Shown here: one piece after another, positions 39,460 through 48,011 of the stretch | Numbering within the stretch: the first letter of the stretch is position 1 | How the letters are laid out: every line of letters begins with the position of its first letter | Assembly: GCF_900102435.1 (NCBI RefSeq) | Contig: NZ_FNBU01000014.1 | Location: forward strand, 1 to 64,000 | Source: Sporolituus thermophilus DSM 23256 | GTDB lineage: Bacteria > Bacillota > Negativicutes > Sporomusales > Thermosinaceae | DNA length: 64,000 nucleotides | Reading direction: 5' to 3' | Notes under the pieces: generated by a model | Seen by the model: the letters and a program-made list of their open reading frames with translations, nothing else | What the model was told of the DNA's origin: nothing | Databases searched by the model: none | Made by a program: the position numbers and the translations under genes

Positions 39460-41337
39460 TTGTTTACGGCAGGCTCCTATGATGTTATCGTAATCGGCGC
39501 CGGCCATGCCGGCTGTGAGGCGGCGCTGGCGGCAGCCCGGATGGGCTGCCGCACGCTGCTGACTACCCTTAATCTGGACAATATTGCCATGATGCCCTGC
39601 AATCCCGCCGTAGGGGGGCCAGCGAAAGGCCACCTGGTGAGAGAGATTGACGCCTTGGGCGGCGAGATGGGGATTAATACCGACAAGACGGCGATCCAGA
39701 TGCGCATGCTTAACACCGGCAAGGGGCCGGCGGTCCATGCCTTGCGGGCCCAGGCCGACAAGCGGCTGTATCAGACGTTGATGAAAGAGACGCTGGAAAA
39801 CCAACCCAATCTCGATGTCAAGCAGCTGCTTATTGAGAAAATCCTGGTTGAAGGCGGACGGGTGACCGGGGTGGCGACCGAGACCGGCGAAGTCTATGCC
39901 TGTCAATGCGCCATTATCGCTACCGGCACCTATTTGCGCGGCAAAATCATTATCGGCGAAGTGGCTTATCCTGGCGGGCCCAACGGGCAGCGGCCGGCGG
40001 AAAAACTAACCGAAAGTTTAAGCGCGCTGGGCATCCGGCTGATGCGGTTTAAAACCGGCACTCCGGCCCGCGTTGACCGCCGTTCGCTCGATTTTAGCAA
40101 AATGATTATTCAGCCCGGCGACGAGGAAGTCCATAACTTTTCGTTTATGAGCGACATTGCCACGCGGGCGCAAGTGCCGTGCTGGCTGACTTATACCAAT
40201 GAAAAGACCCATGAAATCATCCGCGCCAACCTCCACCGGGCACCGCTCTACACCGGTTTGATTGAAGGGACCGGTCCCCGCTACTGCCCTTCGATTGAGG
40301 ACAAGGTGGTTCGGTTTGCGGAGAAGCCGGCTCATCAGTTGTTTATCGAGCCCGAGGGTCTGCACACTAACGAGATGTATGTGCAGGGCATGTCTACCAG
40401 TCTGCCGGTCGATGTCCAGTATGCCTTTTTGCGCACTATTCCTGGCTTGGAAAATGTCCAGATTATGCGGCCCGGCTATGCCATCGAGTATGACTGCATC
40501 GACCCGACCCAACTGTTGCCGACGCTGGAGTTTAAAGAAATTAAGGGGCTATATTCGGCCGGCCAGGCTAACGGTACCTCCGGGTATGAGGAAGCGGCCG
40601 CCCAGGGCATTATCGCCGGGATTAACGCCGCTTTGGCCGTGCAGGCGAGACCTCCCTTCGTATTGACCCGGGCGGAAGCCTATATTGGCGTGCTCATCGA
40701 CGACCTGGTGACGAAAGGCACCAATGAGCCGTACCGCATTATGACCTCCCGGGCCGAGTACCGCTTAATCTTGCGTCAGGACAACGCCGATTTGCGTCTT
40801 ACCGAAAAGGGGCGGCAGATCGGTCTGGTCACCGATGAGCGCTACAAACGCTTTTGCGAAAAGCGGGACGCTATCGAGCGCACCCTCACTTACCTGAAAA
40901 ACACGCCTGTCACCCCCAGCCCCCAGGTGCAGGCGAAACTGGCGGCCATGGGTTCGGCCGAACTGCGTACCGGCGCTACTTTATACGACCTCTTAAAGCG
41001 CACCGAGATTACCTACGAATTACTCGGTGAGCACTTTGTCGTGCCGGAACTTCCGGCGGCGGTGCGTGAGCAGGTGGAAATCGCCGTCAAGTATGAAGGA
41101 TATATCAAGAAACAGATTGAGCAGGTGGAACGGGCGGCCAAACTGGAGGCCAACCGCCTGCCGGACGATATCGATTATGAACAGATTGCCGGCCTGTCGC
41201 GGGAAGCGCGGCAGAAACTGAACAAAATCCGGCCGCTATCGGTAGGACAGGCGGCGCGGATTTCCGGCGTATCGCCGGCCGATATTTCCATCCTCATGGT
41301 TTACTTGGAACAGTGGCGGCGGCGCAAGGGGGAATAA
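39460..41337 (+). CDS. mnmG: tRNA uridine-5-carboxymethylaminomethyl enzyme MnmG
   Basis: About 625 residues. FAD site [19 protein letters not shown] near the start, [13 protein letters not shown] and [16 protein letters not shown] blocks, and the C-terminal partner-binding helices. Works with MnmE on tRNA U34. The TTG at 39460 gives the usual (M)FTAG start and has AGGGGGTGA at good spacing; a GTG nine bases earlier is possible. Confidence 0.96.
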   Translation: MFTAGSYDVIVIGAGHAGCEAALAAARMGCRTLLTTLNLDNIAMMPCNPAVGGPAKGHLVREIDALGGEMGINTDKTAIQMRMLNTGKGPAVHALRAQADKRLYQTLMKETLENQPNLDVKQLLIEKILVEGGRVTGVATETGEVYACQCAIIATGTYLRGKIIIGEVAYPGGPNGQRPAEKLTESLSALGIRLMRFKTGTPARVDRRSLDFSKMIIQPGDEEVHNFSFMSDIATRAQVPCWLTYTNEKTHEIIRANLHRAPLYTGLIEGTGPRYCPSIEDKVVRFAEKPAHQLFIEPEGLHTNEMYVQGMSTSLPVDVQYAFLRTIPGLENVQIMRPGYAIEYDCIDPTQLLPTLEFKEIKGLYSAGQANGTSGYEEAAAQGIIAGINAALAVQARPPFVLTRAEAYIGVLIDDLVTKGTNEPYRIMTSRAEYRLILRQDNADLRLTEKGRQIGLVTDERYKRFCEKRDAIERTLTYLKNTPVTPSPQVQAKLAAMGSAELRTGATLYDLLKRTEITYELLGEHFVVPELPAAVREQVEIAVKYEGYIKKQIEQVERAAKLEANRLPDDIDYEQIAGLSREARQKLNKIRPLSVGQAARISGVSPADISILMVYLEQWRRRKGE

Positions 41338-41338
41338 G

Positions 41339-42055
41339 ATGAGCTTCGCTGAATATCTGACCGAGGCGGCCAGTAGCTACGGCCTGGTGCTGTCGCCGGC
41401 GCAGGTGGCCGCGTTTGACCGTTATTTTCACCTTCTGATCGCGTGGAACGAAAAAATGAATCTTACGGCGATCACCGACGCCCGGGAGGTGGCCGTCAAA
41501 CATATGATTGATTCGCTGTCCTGTTATGATGCCGGCGTATTTGCGCCGGGATGTTCGGTTATTGATGTAGGTACCGGCGCCGGTTTTCCCGGTATTCCGC
41601 TGAAGATTTACCGTCCGGATATCAAATTGACGCTCCTTGATTCCCTAAATAAGCGCTTGCTGTTTCTGCGGGAAGTGGTGAACCAACTTGGCCTTGCCGA
41701 CGTAGAGGTAGTTCACGCCCGGGCCGAAGAAGCCGGGCGGGCCAAGGGGCGGCGCGAATACTACCAGGTGGCGGTGTCGCGGGCGGTTGCCCGGCTTAAT
41801 GTTTTGGCCGAACTGTGCCTGCCCTTGGTAGCGGTAGGTGGCCATTTTGTGGCCCTCAAAGGCGCCCAGTACGAGGAAGAGGCGGCCGAGGCAGGCCGGG
41901 CAATCGGGCTGCTCGGCGGGGAAATTGCCGCTGTCCGGCCAGTCAGGCTGCCGCAATTAGCGGACAAGCGGGCCGTCATTTATATTAAAAAAACGGCGTC
42001 CACGCCGCCCGCCTATCCGCGGCGCCCCGGCATGCCCGAAAAAAAGCCGCTTTAA
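41339..42055 (+). CDS. rsmG: 16S rRNA m7G527 methyltransferase RsmG
   Basis: 238 residues with SAM-binding VIDVGTGAGFPGIPLKI and the N-terminal WNEKMNLTAITD. It methylates G527 of 16S rRNA. Starts two bases after mnmG. Confidence 0.96.
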   Translation: MSFAEYLTEAASSYGLVLSPAQVAAFDRYFHLLIAWNEKMNLTAITDAREVAVKHMIDSLSCYDAGVFAPGCSVIDVGTGAGFPGIPLKIYRPDIKLTLLDSLNKRLLFLREVVNQLGLADVEVVHARAEEAGRAKGRREYYQVAVSRAVARLNVLAELCLPLVAVGGHFVALKGAQYEEEAAEAGRAIGLLGGEIAAVRPVRLPQLADKRAVIYIKKTASTPPAYPRRPGMPEKKPL

Positions 42056-42123
42056 TTGGAGGAACTTTCTTCGCCGATGACGAATAGACACTAAACGGTG
42101 ATTTACGGTGAGGGAGTGGACTG

Positions 42124-43050
42124 ATGAAGACCATAGCCAGATTCTTGAGGTTAGGCGGCAATGAGCCGGAAACGGCGCAGCCGGCCAAGACGGATACACA
42201 GCCTGTCCCGCAGCAGAATCCCGCTTTGACGACCGTAACGGAAAACAGCGAAGATGATAATATATATGATGTCGTCCAGGTCGACGTGGCCGAGATTGTT
42301 CCTAATCCCTTTCAACCCCGGAAAACATTCAGCGACGAGTCGCTGCAGGAACTGGCCGCGTCAATCAAAGAGCACGGCGTCATCCAGCCGCTGCTGGTGC
42401 GGCGGGCGCCGTCCGGGTATGAACTGGTGGCCGGGGAGCGCCGGTTGCGGGCATCCAAGCTGGCCGGGCTGACGACTGTGCCGGTCATTGTCAAAGAGCT
42501 GACCGATAAAGAAATGGCCGAACTGGCCATGATTGAAAACCTACAGCGCGAAGACCTGCATTTTTTGGAGGAGGCGCTAGGTTTTCAACAGCTCATCGCT
42601 AATTTCGGCCTAACCCAGGAGGAACTGGCCAAGCGGCTTGGCAAAAACCAATCGACCATCGCCAATAAGCTGCGGCTATTGCGTCTTGCGCCCGAAGTGC
42701 AGGCGGTAATTGTCGCCGAAAATCTGACGGAGCGCCATGCGCGGGCCCTCCTCAAACTAGACGATCCTGCCCTGCAGATGCAAGTTCTTGACGCTGTTCG
42801 TCAAAAAGGGCTCAATGTGCGGCAGACCGAGGAATTTATCGAGGAAATCCTTGACGATATTTCCCGGGAAATGGCGAAAAAAGCGCCAAAGCAAAATGTT
42901 GTCAAGGTTATTAAAGATGTACGCATTTTTCTTAATACCATCAATAACGTTGTCAATGAACTGAAGAAAACGGGCTTGCCGGTCAAGATCAGCCAGAGCC
43001 AGGATGACGATTTTATTACGATAAATCTGCGCATTCCGAAAAGAAAATAA
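42124..43050 (+). CDS. noc: nucleoid occlusion protein Noc (ParB family)
   Basis: 308 residues: the ParB CTPase segment (VPNPFQPRKTF..GVIQPLLVR, VAGERRLRASKLAG), a helix-turn-helix (TQEELAKRLGKNQSTIANKLRLL) and a basic N-terminal amphipathic stretch (MKTIARFLRLGG) like the membrane-binding peptide of Noc. It blocks division over the chromosome. Position after rsmG favours Noc over Spo0J. soj and spo0J, often next, are not here. Confidence 0.9.
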   Translation: MKTIARFLRLGGNEPETAQPAKTDTQPVPQQNPALTTVTENSEDDNIYDVVQVDVAEIVPNPFQPRKTFSDESLQELAASIKEHGVIQPLLVRRAPSGYELVAGERRLRASKLAGLTTVPVIVKELTDKEMAELAMIENLQREDLHFLEEALGFQQLIANFGLTQEELAKRLGKNQSTIANKLRLLRLAPEVQAVIVAENLTERHARALLKLDDPALQMQVLDAVRQKGLNVRQTEEFIEEILDDISREMAKKAPKQNVVKVIKDVRIFLNTINNVVNELKKTGLPVKISQSQDDDFITINLRIPKRK

Positions 43051-43089
43051 CTGCTGGTATTTTCTCAATGGCAGTCTGGGGCACAGTAA

Positions 43090-43119
43090 AGCTTCTTCCG
43101 TGGGGAAGAGGCTTTTTTT
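43090..43119 (+). terminator. intrinsic terminator after noc
   Basis: GCTTCTTCCGTGGGGAAGAGGC followed by TTTTTTT. Confidence 0.88.
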
Positions 43120-43186
43120 GCGGTTTGATACGCGGAGAGGATCATAACAAAAATGTCATTACAAAACATGATACTATCGAAGTCTA

Positions 43187-43224
43187 ACCACGGAGGACAC
43201 AGAGCGCGTGATATCCATCACGCG
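43187..43224 (+). repeat. dispersed hairpin repeat, copy D
   Basis: An ACCACGGAGGACACAGAG arm, then the hairpin CGCGTGAT-ATCC-ATCACGCG (43205-43224). A more degraded copy without a clear stem lies at about 43,143-43,170. The 410-base gap 43,051-43,460 holds the noc terminator and these repeats only. Confidence 0.65.
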
Positions 43225-43272
43225 AAGAATATCATATAAATCAATTTTCTCCGCGTCCTACTCTAAAAGATA

Positions 43273-43321
43273 TAACCACGAAGGACGCAAAGATGTTCAT
43301 GACATAAATGTCACCACAAAG
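43273..43321 (+). repeat. dispersed hairpin repeat, copy F
   Basis: An ACCACGAAGGACGCAAAG arm, then ATGTTCA, the hairpin TGACAT-AA-ATGTCA (43300-43313) and CCACAAAG. It is the closest relative of the minus-strand copy at 301-343; the hairpin arms differ but still pair. Confidence 0.72.
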
Positions 43322-43460
43322 CAACGGAAAGCAAGACGTTTCGCCACTCTCCACTTTCTACTTTCCAATTGCCATTTTCCAGGTAGATATGATATGTTTT
43401 AGGGTCCGGTTTTTTTCCTGCCAATGACGGAGATAATACGAACAGAGAGGGGGGTGGGCT

Positions 43461-44561
43461 ATGACAAACACCTATCGTATTCTTATCATTTCCGCTTCGG
43501 TGGGCAGCGGCCACCACCAGGCGGCGCAGGCGCTGCGCCAGGCTTTGCTTAGCCGCTGCTGCCGGGTGGATGTTGTTGACTTTTTTGGCGGTGAGCACCG
43601 CTATGCCGGCAAACTGATAAAGGCGGCCTATTTTCGCCTGCTCCGCCTGTTTCCGGAAATATATGATTATCTCTATCATTACACCGATGCGTCGCGGTAC
43701 GGCGAAAGTATCAAAGGACTCTTGGACCGCTTGTCGCGCCGCTATATCCGCAGGCTTATCCGTCGGTACCGGCCGGATGTCCTTGTCTTTACCCATCCTT
43801 TTCCTTGTGGCGCAGCAGCCGGTTTGAAACGGGCCGACCTGATCAATGTGCCGCTGGTGGCCGTTGTTACCGATTTTGCTGTCCATCGCCTATGGGAATA
43901 TCCCGAGGTTGACGATTATTGTGTGGCCAGCGACGGACTGGTGAGCCATCTTGTCCGCAAAGGGTATGACCTAAGCCGCGTTCACGGCGTCGGCGTTCCT
44001 ATCCGGCCGGTTTTTGCCGAGCTGGACGGCACGGCGCGGCGGCCGGGGCATGTGCTGGTCATGGGCGGCGGGGTGGGACTGGGGCCGGCACAGGAAGTGG
44101 TTCAGGCCCTGATGGATGCCAAGGGCGTCACCGCCATCCATGTGGTGTGCGGGAAAAATGTCCGCCTGTACCGGTCGTTGCAGGCAATGGTTAGTACTAA
44201 CCCTCGTCTTCATCTGTATCAATATACCAGTCTGGTACCGCAATTGATGGCCGCCGCTGAAGTTCTCATTACCAAGCCAGGGGGACTTACGGCCAGCGAA
44301 GCACTGGCGGCCGGCCTGCCAATGGTGCTGGTCGATGCCATTGGTGGCCAGGAAGAGGATAACGCCCGGTTTCTCACCGCCACTGGCGCCGCGCTGTGGG
44401 CTCACGATGCCGAGACCGCCGCGCGCTGTACCGAAACCATTCTGAATGACAGCATGTGCCGCGCCAAGATGCAGGAGAGCTGCCGGCGGCTGGCGCGGCC
44501 CCAGGCCGCAAGGGCAGTGGCCGAAATCGTCATTCAGGCGGCGCAAAGGAAAGGTAAATGA
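43461..44561 (+). CDS. MGDG synthase/UgtP-like glycosyltransferase (GT28)
   Basis: 366 residues, GT-B fold related to MurG and diacylglycerol glucosyltransferases. N-terminal ISASVGSGHHQAAQAL acceptor-domain motif, and C-terminal donor site ITKPGGLTASEALAAGLPMV. Probably a peripheral membrane enzyme that glycosylates a lipid; acceptor not provable. GAGAGGGGGGTGG precedes the start. Confidence 0.88.
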   Translation: MTNTYRILIISASVGSGHHQAAQALRQALLSRCCRVDVVDFFGGEHRYAGKLIKAAYFRLLRLFPEIYDYLYHYTDASRYGESIKGLLDRLSRRYIRRLIRRYRPDVLVFTHPFPCGAAAGLKRADLINVPLVAVVTDFAVHRLWEYPEVDDYCVASDGLVSHLVRKGYDLSRVHGVGVPIRPVFAELDGTARRPGHVLVMGGGVGLGPAQEVVQALMDAKGVTAIHVVCGKNVRLYRSLQAMVSTNPRLHLYQYTSLVPQLMAAAEVLITKPGGLTASEALAAGLPMVLVDAIGGQEEDNARFLTATGAALWAHDAETAARCTETILNDSMCRAKMQESCRRLARPQAARAVAEIVIQAAQRKGK

Positions 44562-44626
44562 TTGTTTGTTAATGAAGCGGATGTTATGGTGACGGGCGTT
44601 TTTGATACCAAGTAATGGATTGAACA

Positions 44627-44670
44627 AGGAAAAACCCTGCCTGGTTAAACCTAACCATGCAGGGTTTCTC
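44627..44670 (-). terminator. terminator of the ccm-ahb-nrf run
   Basis: AACCCTGCATGGTTA..TAACCAGGCAGGGTT hairpin with TTTCC on the minus strand and TTTCTCTTTTTT on the plus strand, directly after nrfA. Confidence 0.82.
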
Positions 44671-44674
44671 TTTT

Positions 44675-45964
44675 TTACAGTATTCCTACTCCAGCGGCTT
44701 TGTTAGCAGCTTCAATGGCTTTATAGCTCATTTCAATAGCCTGGCCGCAGGTATTGAGGACTTGGTCGGGATTATGGAATCCCATGCTGTTTTCGGCAGC
44801 CACAAAATCCCAGTACCATTGGGCTTTGCGCACAAGCTCGCGGGCCTTAGCCAGTTCGGCCTGATCAACGTTCGGAACTTCGCCAGCTTTCTTGATTGCC
44901 TCGTGAGCCTTCGCTACCGCCAGCCCGGCAGAGTGCTGCAGTTGCCAGCTGTGATTCTGGATCGTCTGTACCTGCTCCTTAAGCCATGCCGTCCCCTGAT
45001 CGTGGCAGGTAGAGCAGGAAGCATCGAGGTGCTTAAGCGGACTGGTCACCCAGTGAGAGGTGTATTTTTGGCCGTCTTGGCGCATATACGGCATATGGCA
45101 GTCGGCGCAGGAAACGCCGGCTTTGCCGTGCACGCCGGTCGACCAGGTTTCAAAGTCCGGATGCTGGGCTTTCAGCATTGCCGCCTTGGAATCGGGATGT
45201 TGCCAGTCCTGAATAAAGTTGCTGGGTTTTTCGGCGTAGTATTCATACATCTGATCAGGCTTGAGCCCTTTATCCCACGGGAATACGACCTTGGTTGTGC
45301 CAGGTTCAAAGTAGTACTCAACATGGCATTGGGCGCAAACATAACTGCGCATTTCTTCCCGCGTGGCCTTGCTGACGTCGATGCCGCGGCGCTGCTGCGC
45401 TTCAATAAATGCGGGGTTGATAACCCTAAGATTCATTGTCGCCGGGTCGTGGCAGTTGGCGCAGCTAATCGAACCGTGATTAGGCGTCTTGGCCAGGAGC
45501 TCGGCCAGAGGGGTCTTGGCATATCCCCAGCCCGCTTCCTGATAAAACTTTTCGAGATAGGGCGTTTTACAGGTAATGCAGGCGCCCGGAGACTTGGCAT
45601 TGATCCGTTTGGTTTCCCGGAGGTCTTCAAGGGAATAAATGTGGCCGCGGTCTTCCGTGTAGTCGATGCTGAACGGCATGCCTTTGAAGTTAGTGAGAAT
45701 TTCCGGCTGACGCTCAGAATTTTGGACTTTTGCGCTACCGCCAAAACCGCCCGGTGAGGGCGCCATTTCAGCATTCTTTTTAAAGCTTGCATACTGTAAG
45801 GGATAATACTGCCCCCACACCGCCGGGTCATATTCCCCTGCCGGAATTTTATTCAACTTGACGGTGGAGGTGGGCTTGGCAACCCCGACGCGGATAATAA
45901 CAAACCCAAAGAACAGCAGCAGCGCACTTAACAAAGCAACCAAAGCCTTTTGCGTTTTATTCAA
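44675..45964 (-). CDS. nrfA: cytochrome c552 nitrite reductase NrfA
   Basis: 429 residues, periplasmic, anchored or exported by the N-terminal helix (9-25). Five heme sites: CITCK at 129-133 (active-site heme with lysine ligand) and CANCH (168-172), CAQCH (210-214), CADCH and CSTCH. Catalyses six-electron reduction of nitrite to ammonia. Electrons come from NrfH, encoded just upstream with an 8-base overlap. Last gene of the run. Confidence 0.97.
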   Translation of the reverse strand: MNKTQKALVALLSALLLFFGFVIIRVGVAKPTSTVKLNKIPAGEYDPAVWGQYYPLQYASFKKNAEMAPSPGGFGGSAKVQNSERQPEILTNFKGMPFSIDYTEDRGHIYSLEDLRETKRINAKSPGACITCKTPYLEKFYQEAGWGYAKTPLAELLAKTPNHGSISCANCHDPATMNLRVINPAFIEAQQRRGIDVSKATREEMRSYVCAQCHVEYYFEPGTTKVVFPWDKGLKPDQMYEYYAEKPSNFIQDWQHPDSKAAMLKAQHPDFETWSTGVHGKAGVSCADCHMPYMRQDGQKYTSHWVTSPLKHLDASCSTCHDQGTAWLKEQVQTIQNHSWQLQHSAGLAVAKAHEAIKKAGEVPNVDQAELAKARELVRKAQWYWDFVAAENSMGFHNPDQVLNTCGQAIEMSYKAIEAANKAAGVGIL

Positions 45965-46430
45965 CCTTTATCCCTCCTTTGCTTTTGTTAGCGCCGTGGA
46001 CCAAGCCACGATGGCATTTGGTGCAGTCCTGCCCACCGGCCAGCATCTTGGTGTTCTCCACCGTTGAGCGGTGGCAGCGGAGACAGTTGTCTGCCAAATA
46101 TTGCTTTCCTTGGGTCGTTATCTTAATTGTTGCCGGGTAATCTCGTATTGTTTCATGATACACATCGTTAATACCGGTCCGCATTTTGGCGATCAATTTC
46201 GTCGCCACATTACTGTTTGGCAGATGGCAGTCAGTGCAGGCGATTTGTTTATGGTTTGACGCCTGCCAGCTGGAGTAGGCATACTCCATGGAATGGCAAG
46301 TACCGCAGAAGGACGGTGTTTCCGCGTATGCATAACCTCCGGCTGTCACGGCCATCACCAAAACCGCAATGGCAAAACCTATGGCAATCAGCTTAAGCGC
46401 ATTACGGTTTAAGAATTGACCAGTATCCAA
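45957..46430 (-). CDS. nrfH: NrfH tetraheme quinol dehydrogenase
   Basis: 157 residues of the NapC/NirT family: one N-terminal membrane helix (about 14-35) and four heme sites, CGTCHSME (42-46), CTDCH, CLRCH and CTKCH. It passes electrons from menaquinol to NrfA in the membrane complex. Confidence 0.95.
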   Translation of the reverse strand: MDTGQFLNRNALKLIAIGFAIAVLVMAVTAGGYAYAETPSFCGTCHSMEYAYSSWQASNHKQIACTDCHLPNSNVATKLIAKMRTGINDVYHETIRDYPATIKITTQGKQYLADNCLRCHRSTVENTKMLAGGQDCTKCHRGLVHGANKSKGGIKVE

Positions 46431-46517
46431 ACTATCCCTCCTCTCCTTTTTTATTGGGCATAACTATGCAGTCCCGGCAGCAGGACCCGACCCCAAAGCA
46501 AAGAATAAAAAAGTAAG

Positions 46518-46979
46518 TCAGAAATAGCGCATGCTCGTTTTTTTAAGTTCTTTAGTGCTGTAAAATACCTGGTAATGGGAAATACCGCTCATCTGGCTCA
46601 TTAAACAGATATGAGCTTCGCATTCTTCCCTCGACATGGCATGAACCATGGTATAAAGGTTGAAAGGCCAATCCCGGCAAGTATGCCGTTCATAGCAGTG
46701 CGTTACTACCGGCAGACCAGCAAACATTTCGCCCACTTCCGCCACTCTCTCGGCGGGGACCATCCAGACGCATAAGGCATTCGCTTTGTATCCGACGCGC
46801 CTGTGACGCAGAATCGCGCCGATTTTGCGGATAATGCCCCGCTGCAGCATGCTGCGCACCCTGTCGAGCAACTCCTGCTCAGAAATACCGACTTTGCTTG
46901 CCACTAAGCTGTACGGGCGAGCGGTAACAGGAAGATCGTTCTGAAGCTCCCGGATTATCTTGCGCTCAAGGTCGGTCAT
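46518..46979 (-). CDS. ahbB: siroheme decarboxylase subunit AhbB
   Basis: About 153 residues with the Lrp/AsnC-like fold (winged helix near the start, then RAM-like domain). The HCYERHTCRDWPFNLYTMVHAMSREECEA block is typical of AhbB. With AhbA it decarboxylates siroheme to didecarboxysiroheme, step one of the alternative heme pathway. The start overlaps the end of ahbA by 14 bases. Confidence 0.9.
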   Translation of the reverse strand: MTDLERKIIRELQNDLPVTARPYSLVASKVGISEQELLDRVRSMLQRGIIRKIGAILRHRRVGYKANALCVWMVPAERVAEVGEMFAGLPVVTHCYERHTCRDWPFNLYTMVHAMSREECEAHICLMSQMSGISHYQVFYSTKELKKTSMRYF

Positions 46980-47463
46980 AATTGCACCCCGCAACTAACG
47001 GAAATTTGACGCTAACTTTAAATACTCGCTTGGCGGGTAACCGGATCATGGCTTCAACTCCGCATGTGCTGCCGATAGTATTTAAAATAGTGTCCAAACT
47101 ATCTTGATCAGGTGCGATCGCGGTAAACCACATATTGTACTCGCCCTCGCGCAAATAGTTGTGAGTTACGCCTGGGAAGCTGTTAACTACCCTTGCGACG
47201 TCAGGGATATAGTTTGACGCTACCTTAAGCGCCACCAACACGCTGGAATAACCCACCTGCCTGCTGTTTATGCTTGCCCCCAGGCGCCGGATCAGACCTT
47301 TGGCAAATAATTGTTTTACCCGGGCAAGAACTGTTTCTTCAGTTACTTGCAGCCTGTCGGCAATCTCCTTATACGGTCTTGGCGCCAGCGGGAAATCGTA
47401 CTGGAGAATGTGCAGCAGCTTACATTCAAATTCATTCAGTTCCACAGTTTTTTCAGCGCCCAT
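46966..47463 (-). CDS. ahbA: siroheme decarboxylase subunit AhbA
   Basis: About 165 residues, Lrp-like, with the FPGVTHNYLREGEYNMWFT stretch typical of AhbA. Forms a heterodimer with AhbB. The ATG at 47463 (or GTG 47469) has AGAGGAGCC upstream; a longer reading overlaps the C-terminal remnant of ahbC, whose end sits over this start. Confidence 0.9.
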   Translation of the reverse strand: MGAEKTVELNEFECKLLHILQYDFPLAPRPYKEIADRLQVTEETVLARVKQLFAKGLIRRLGASINSRQVGYSSVLVALKVASNYIPDVARVVNSFPGVTHNYLREGEYNMWFTAIAPDQDSLDTILNTIGSTCGVEAMIRLPAKRVFKVSVKFPLVAGCNYDRP

Positions 47464-47981
47464 ACGCACACCACGGCTCCTCTGCCATGTAATCACCGTA
47501 GGAGTAGTAGTAAGCTCGCGCCCTGCATCCACCGCAAACTTCAGCAAATTTGCTCTGGATTATAATCACCCTTTTCCCTCCTTCCAGTCGGCAAGGTAGC
47601 AAGCCGGGTCCTCGCCCCAAATGTCGCCGGATATTGCTTCTGCGCGTAGGCGCCAAGTTCAAACAAGTCGGGGCGGACGAGAGGCTCCCCGCCGGAGAAA
47701 AGCAGAACGGGAACTTTCATTTGGGCCAAATCGTTCAATAAAATATTTCGCTTCCGCAGTAGACAGTTCGCCGGCATACGCCCGGTCGTCCGGTCGTGAG
47801 CGTCGATGTAGCAATGGCGGCAGGACAGATTGCACCGGTTAGTGCTGTTCCAGACGACAATAGGCGTAGCATCTGAGGAAAACTGCAGCATGTGCGGGGG
47901 TAAATTGCGAGAGTCGCGTCCGTATTTTACAATAGCTGATACCGTTGCCGTGCCGCACAAAAGTTTGGTGCAACCTATCAT
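47453..47981 (-). pseudogene. ahbC: ahbC (radical SAM) with internal deletion
   Basis: The N-terminal about 115 residues are clear AhbC/NirJ: MIGCTKLLCGTATVSAIV, the radical SAM CNLSCRHCY cluster and LLFSGGEPLVRPDLFELGAY. After AYAQK the frame leaves the family. In other frames, WGEDPACYLADWKEGK and then KFAEVCGGCRARAYYY and AEEPWCAYGR of the C-terminal cluster domain follow. So the middle (more than 200 residues) is gone and at least two frame changes remain. The enzyme makes Fe-coproporphyrin from didecarboxysiroheme; this copy cannot be active unless the break is an assembly error. Confidence 0.85.
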
Positions 47982-48011
47982 TTCCTGATCTCTCCCTTAA
48001 TTTAAGCATTT

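Noticed and set aside
42124-43050. Spo0J/ParB identity for the ParB-family gene
   Set aside because: Position after rsmG and the basic amphipathic N-terminus fit Noc better, and no soj is adjacent.
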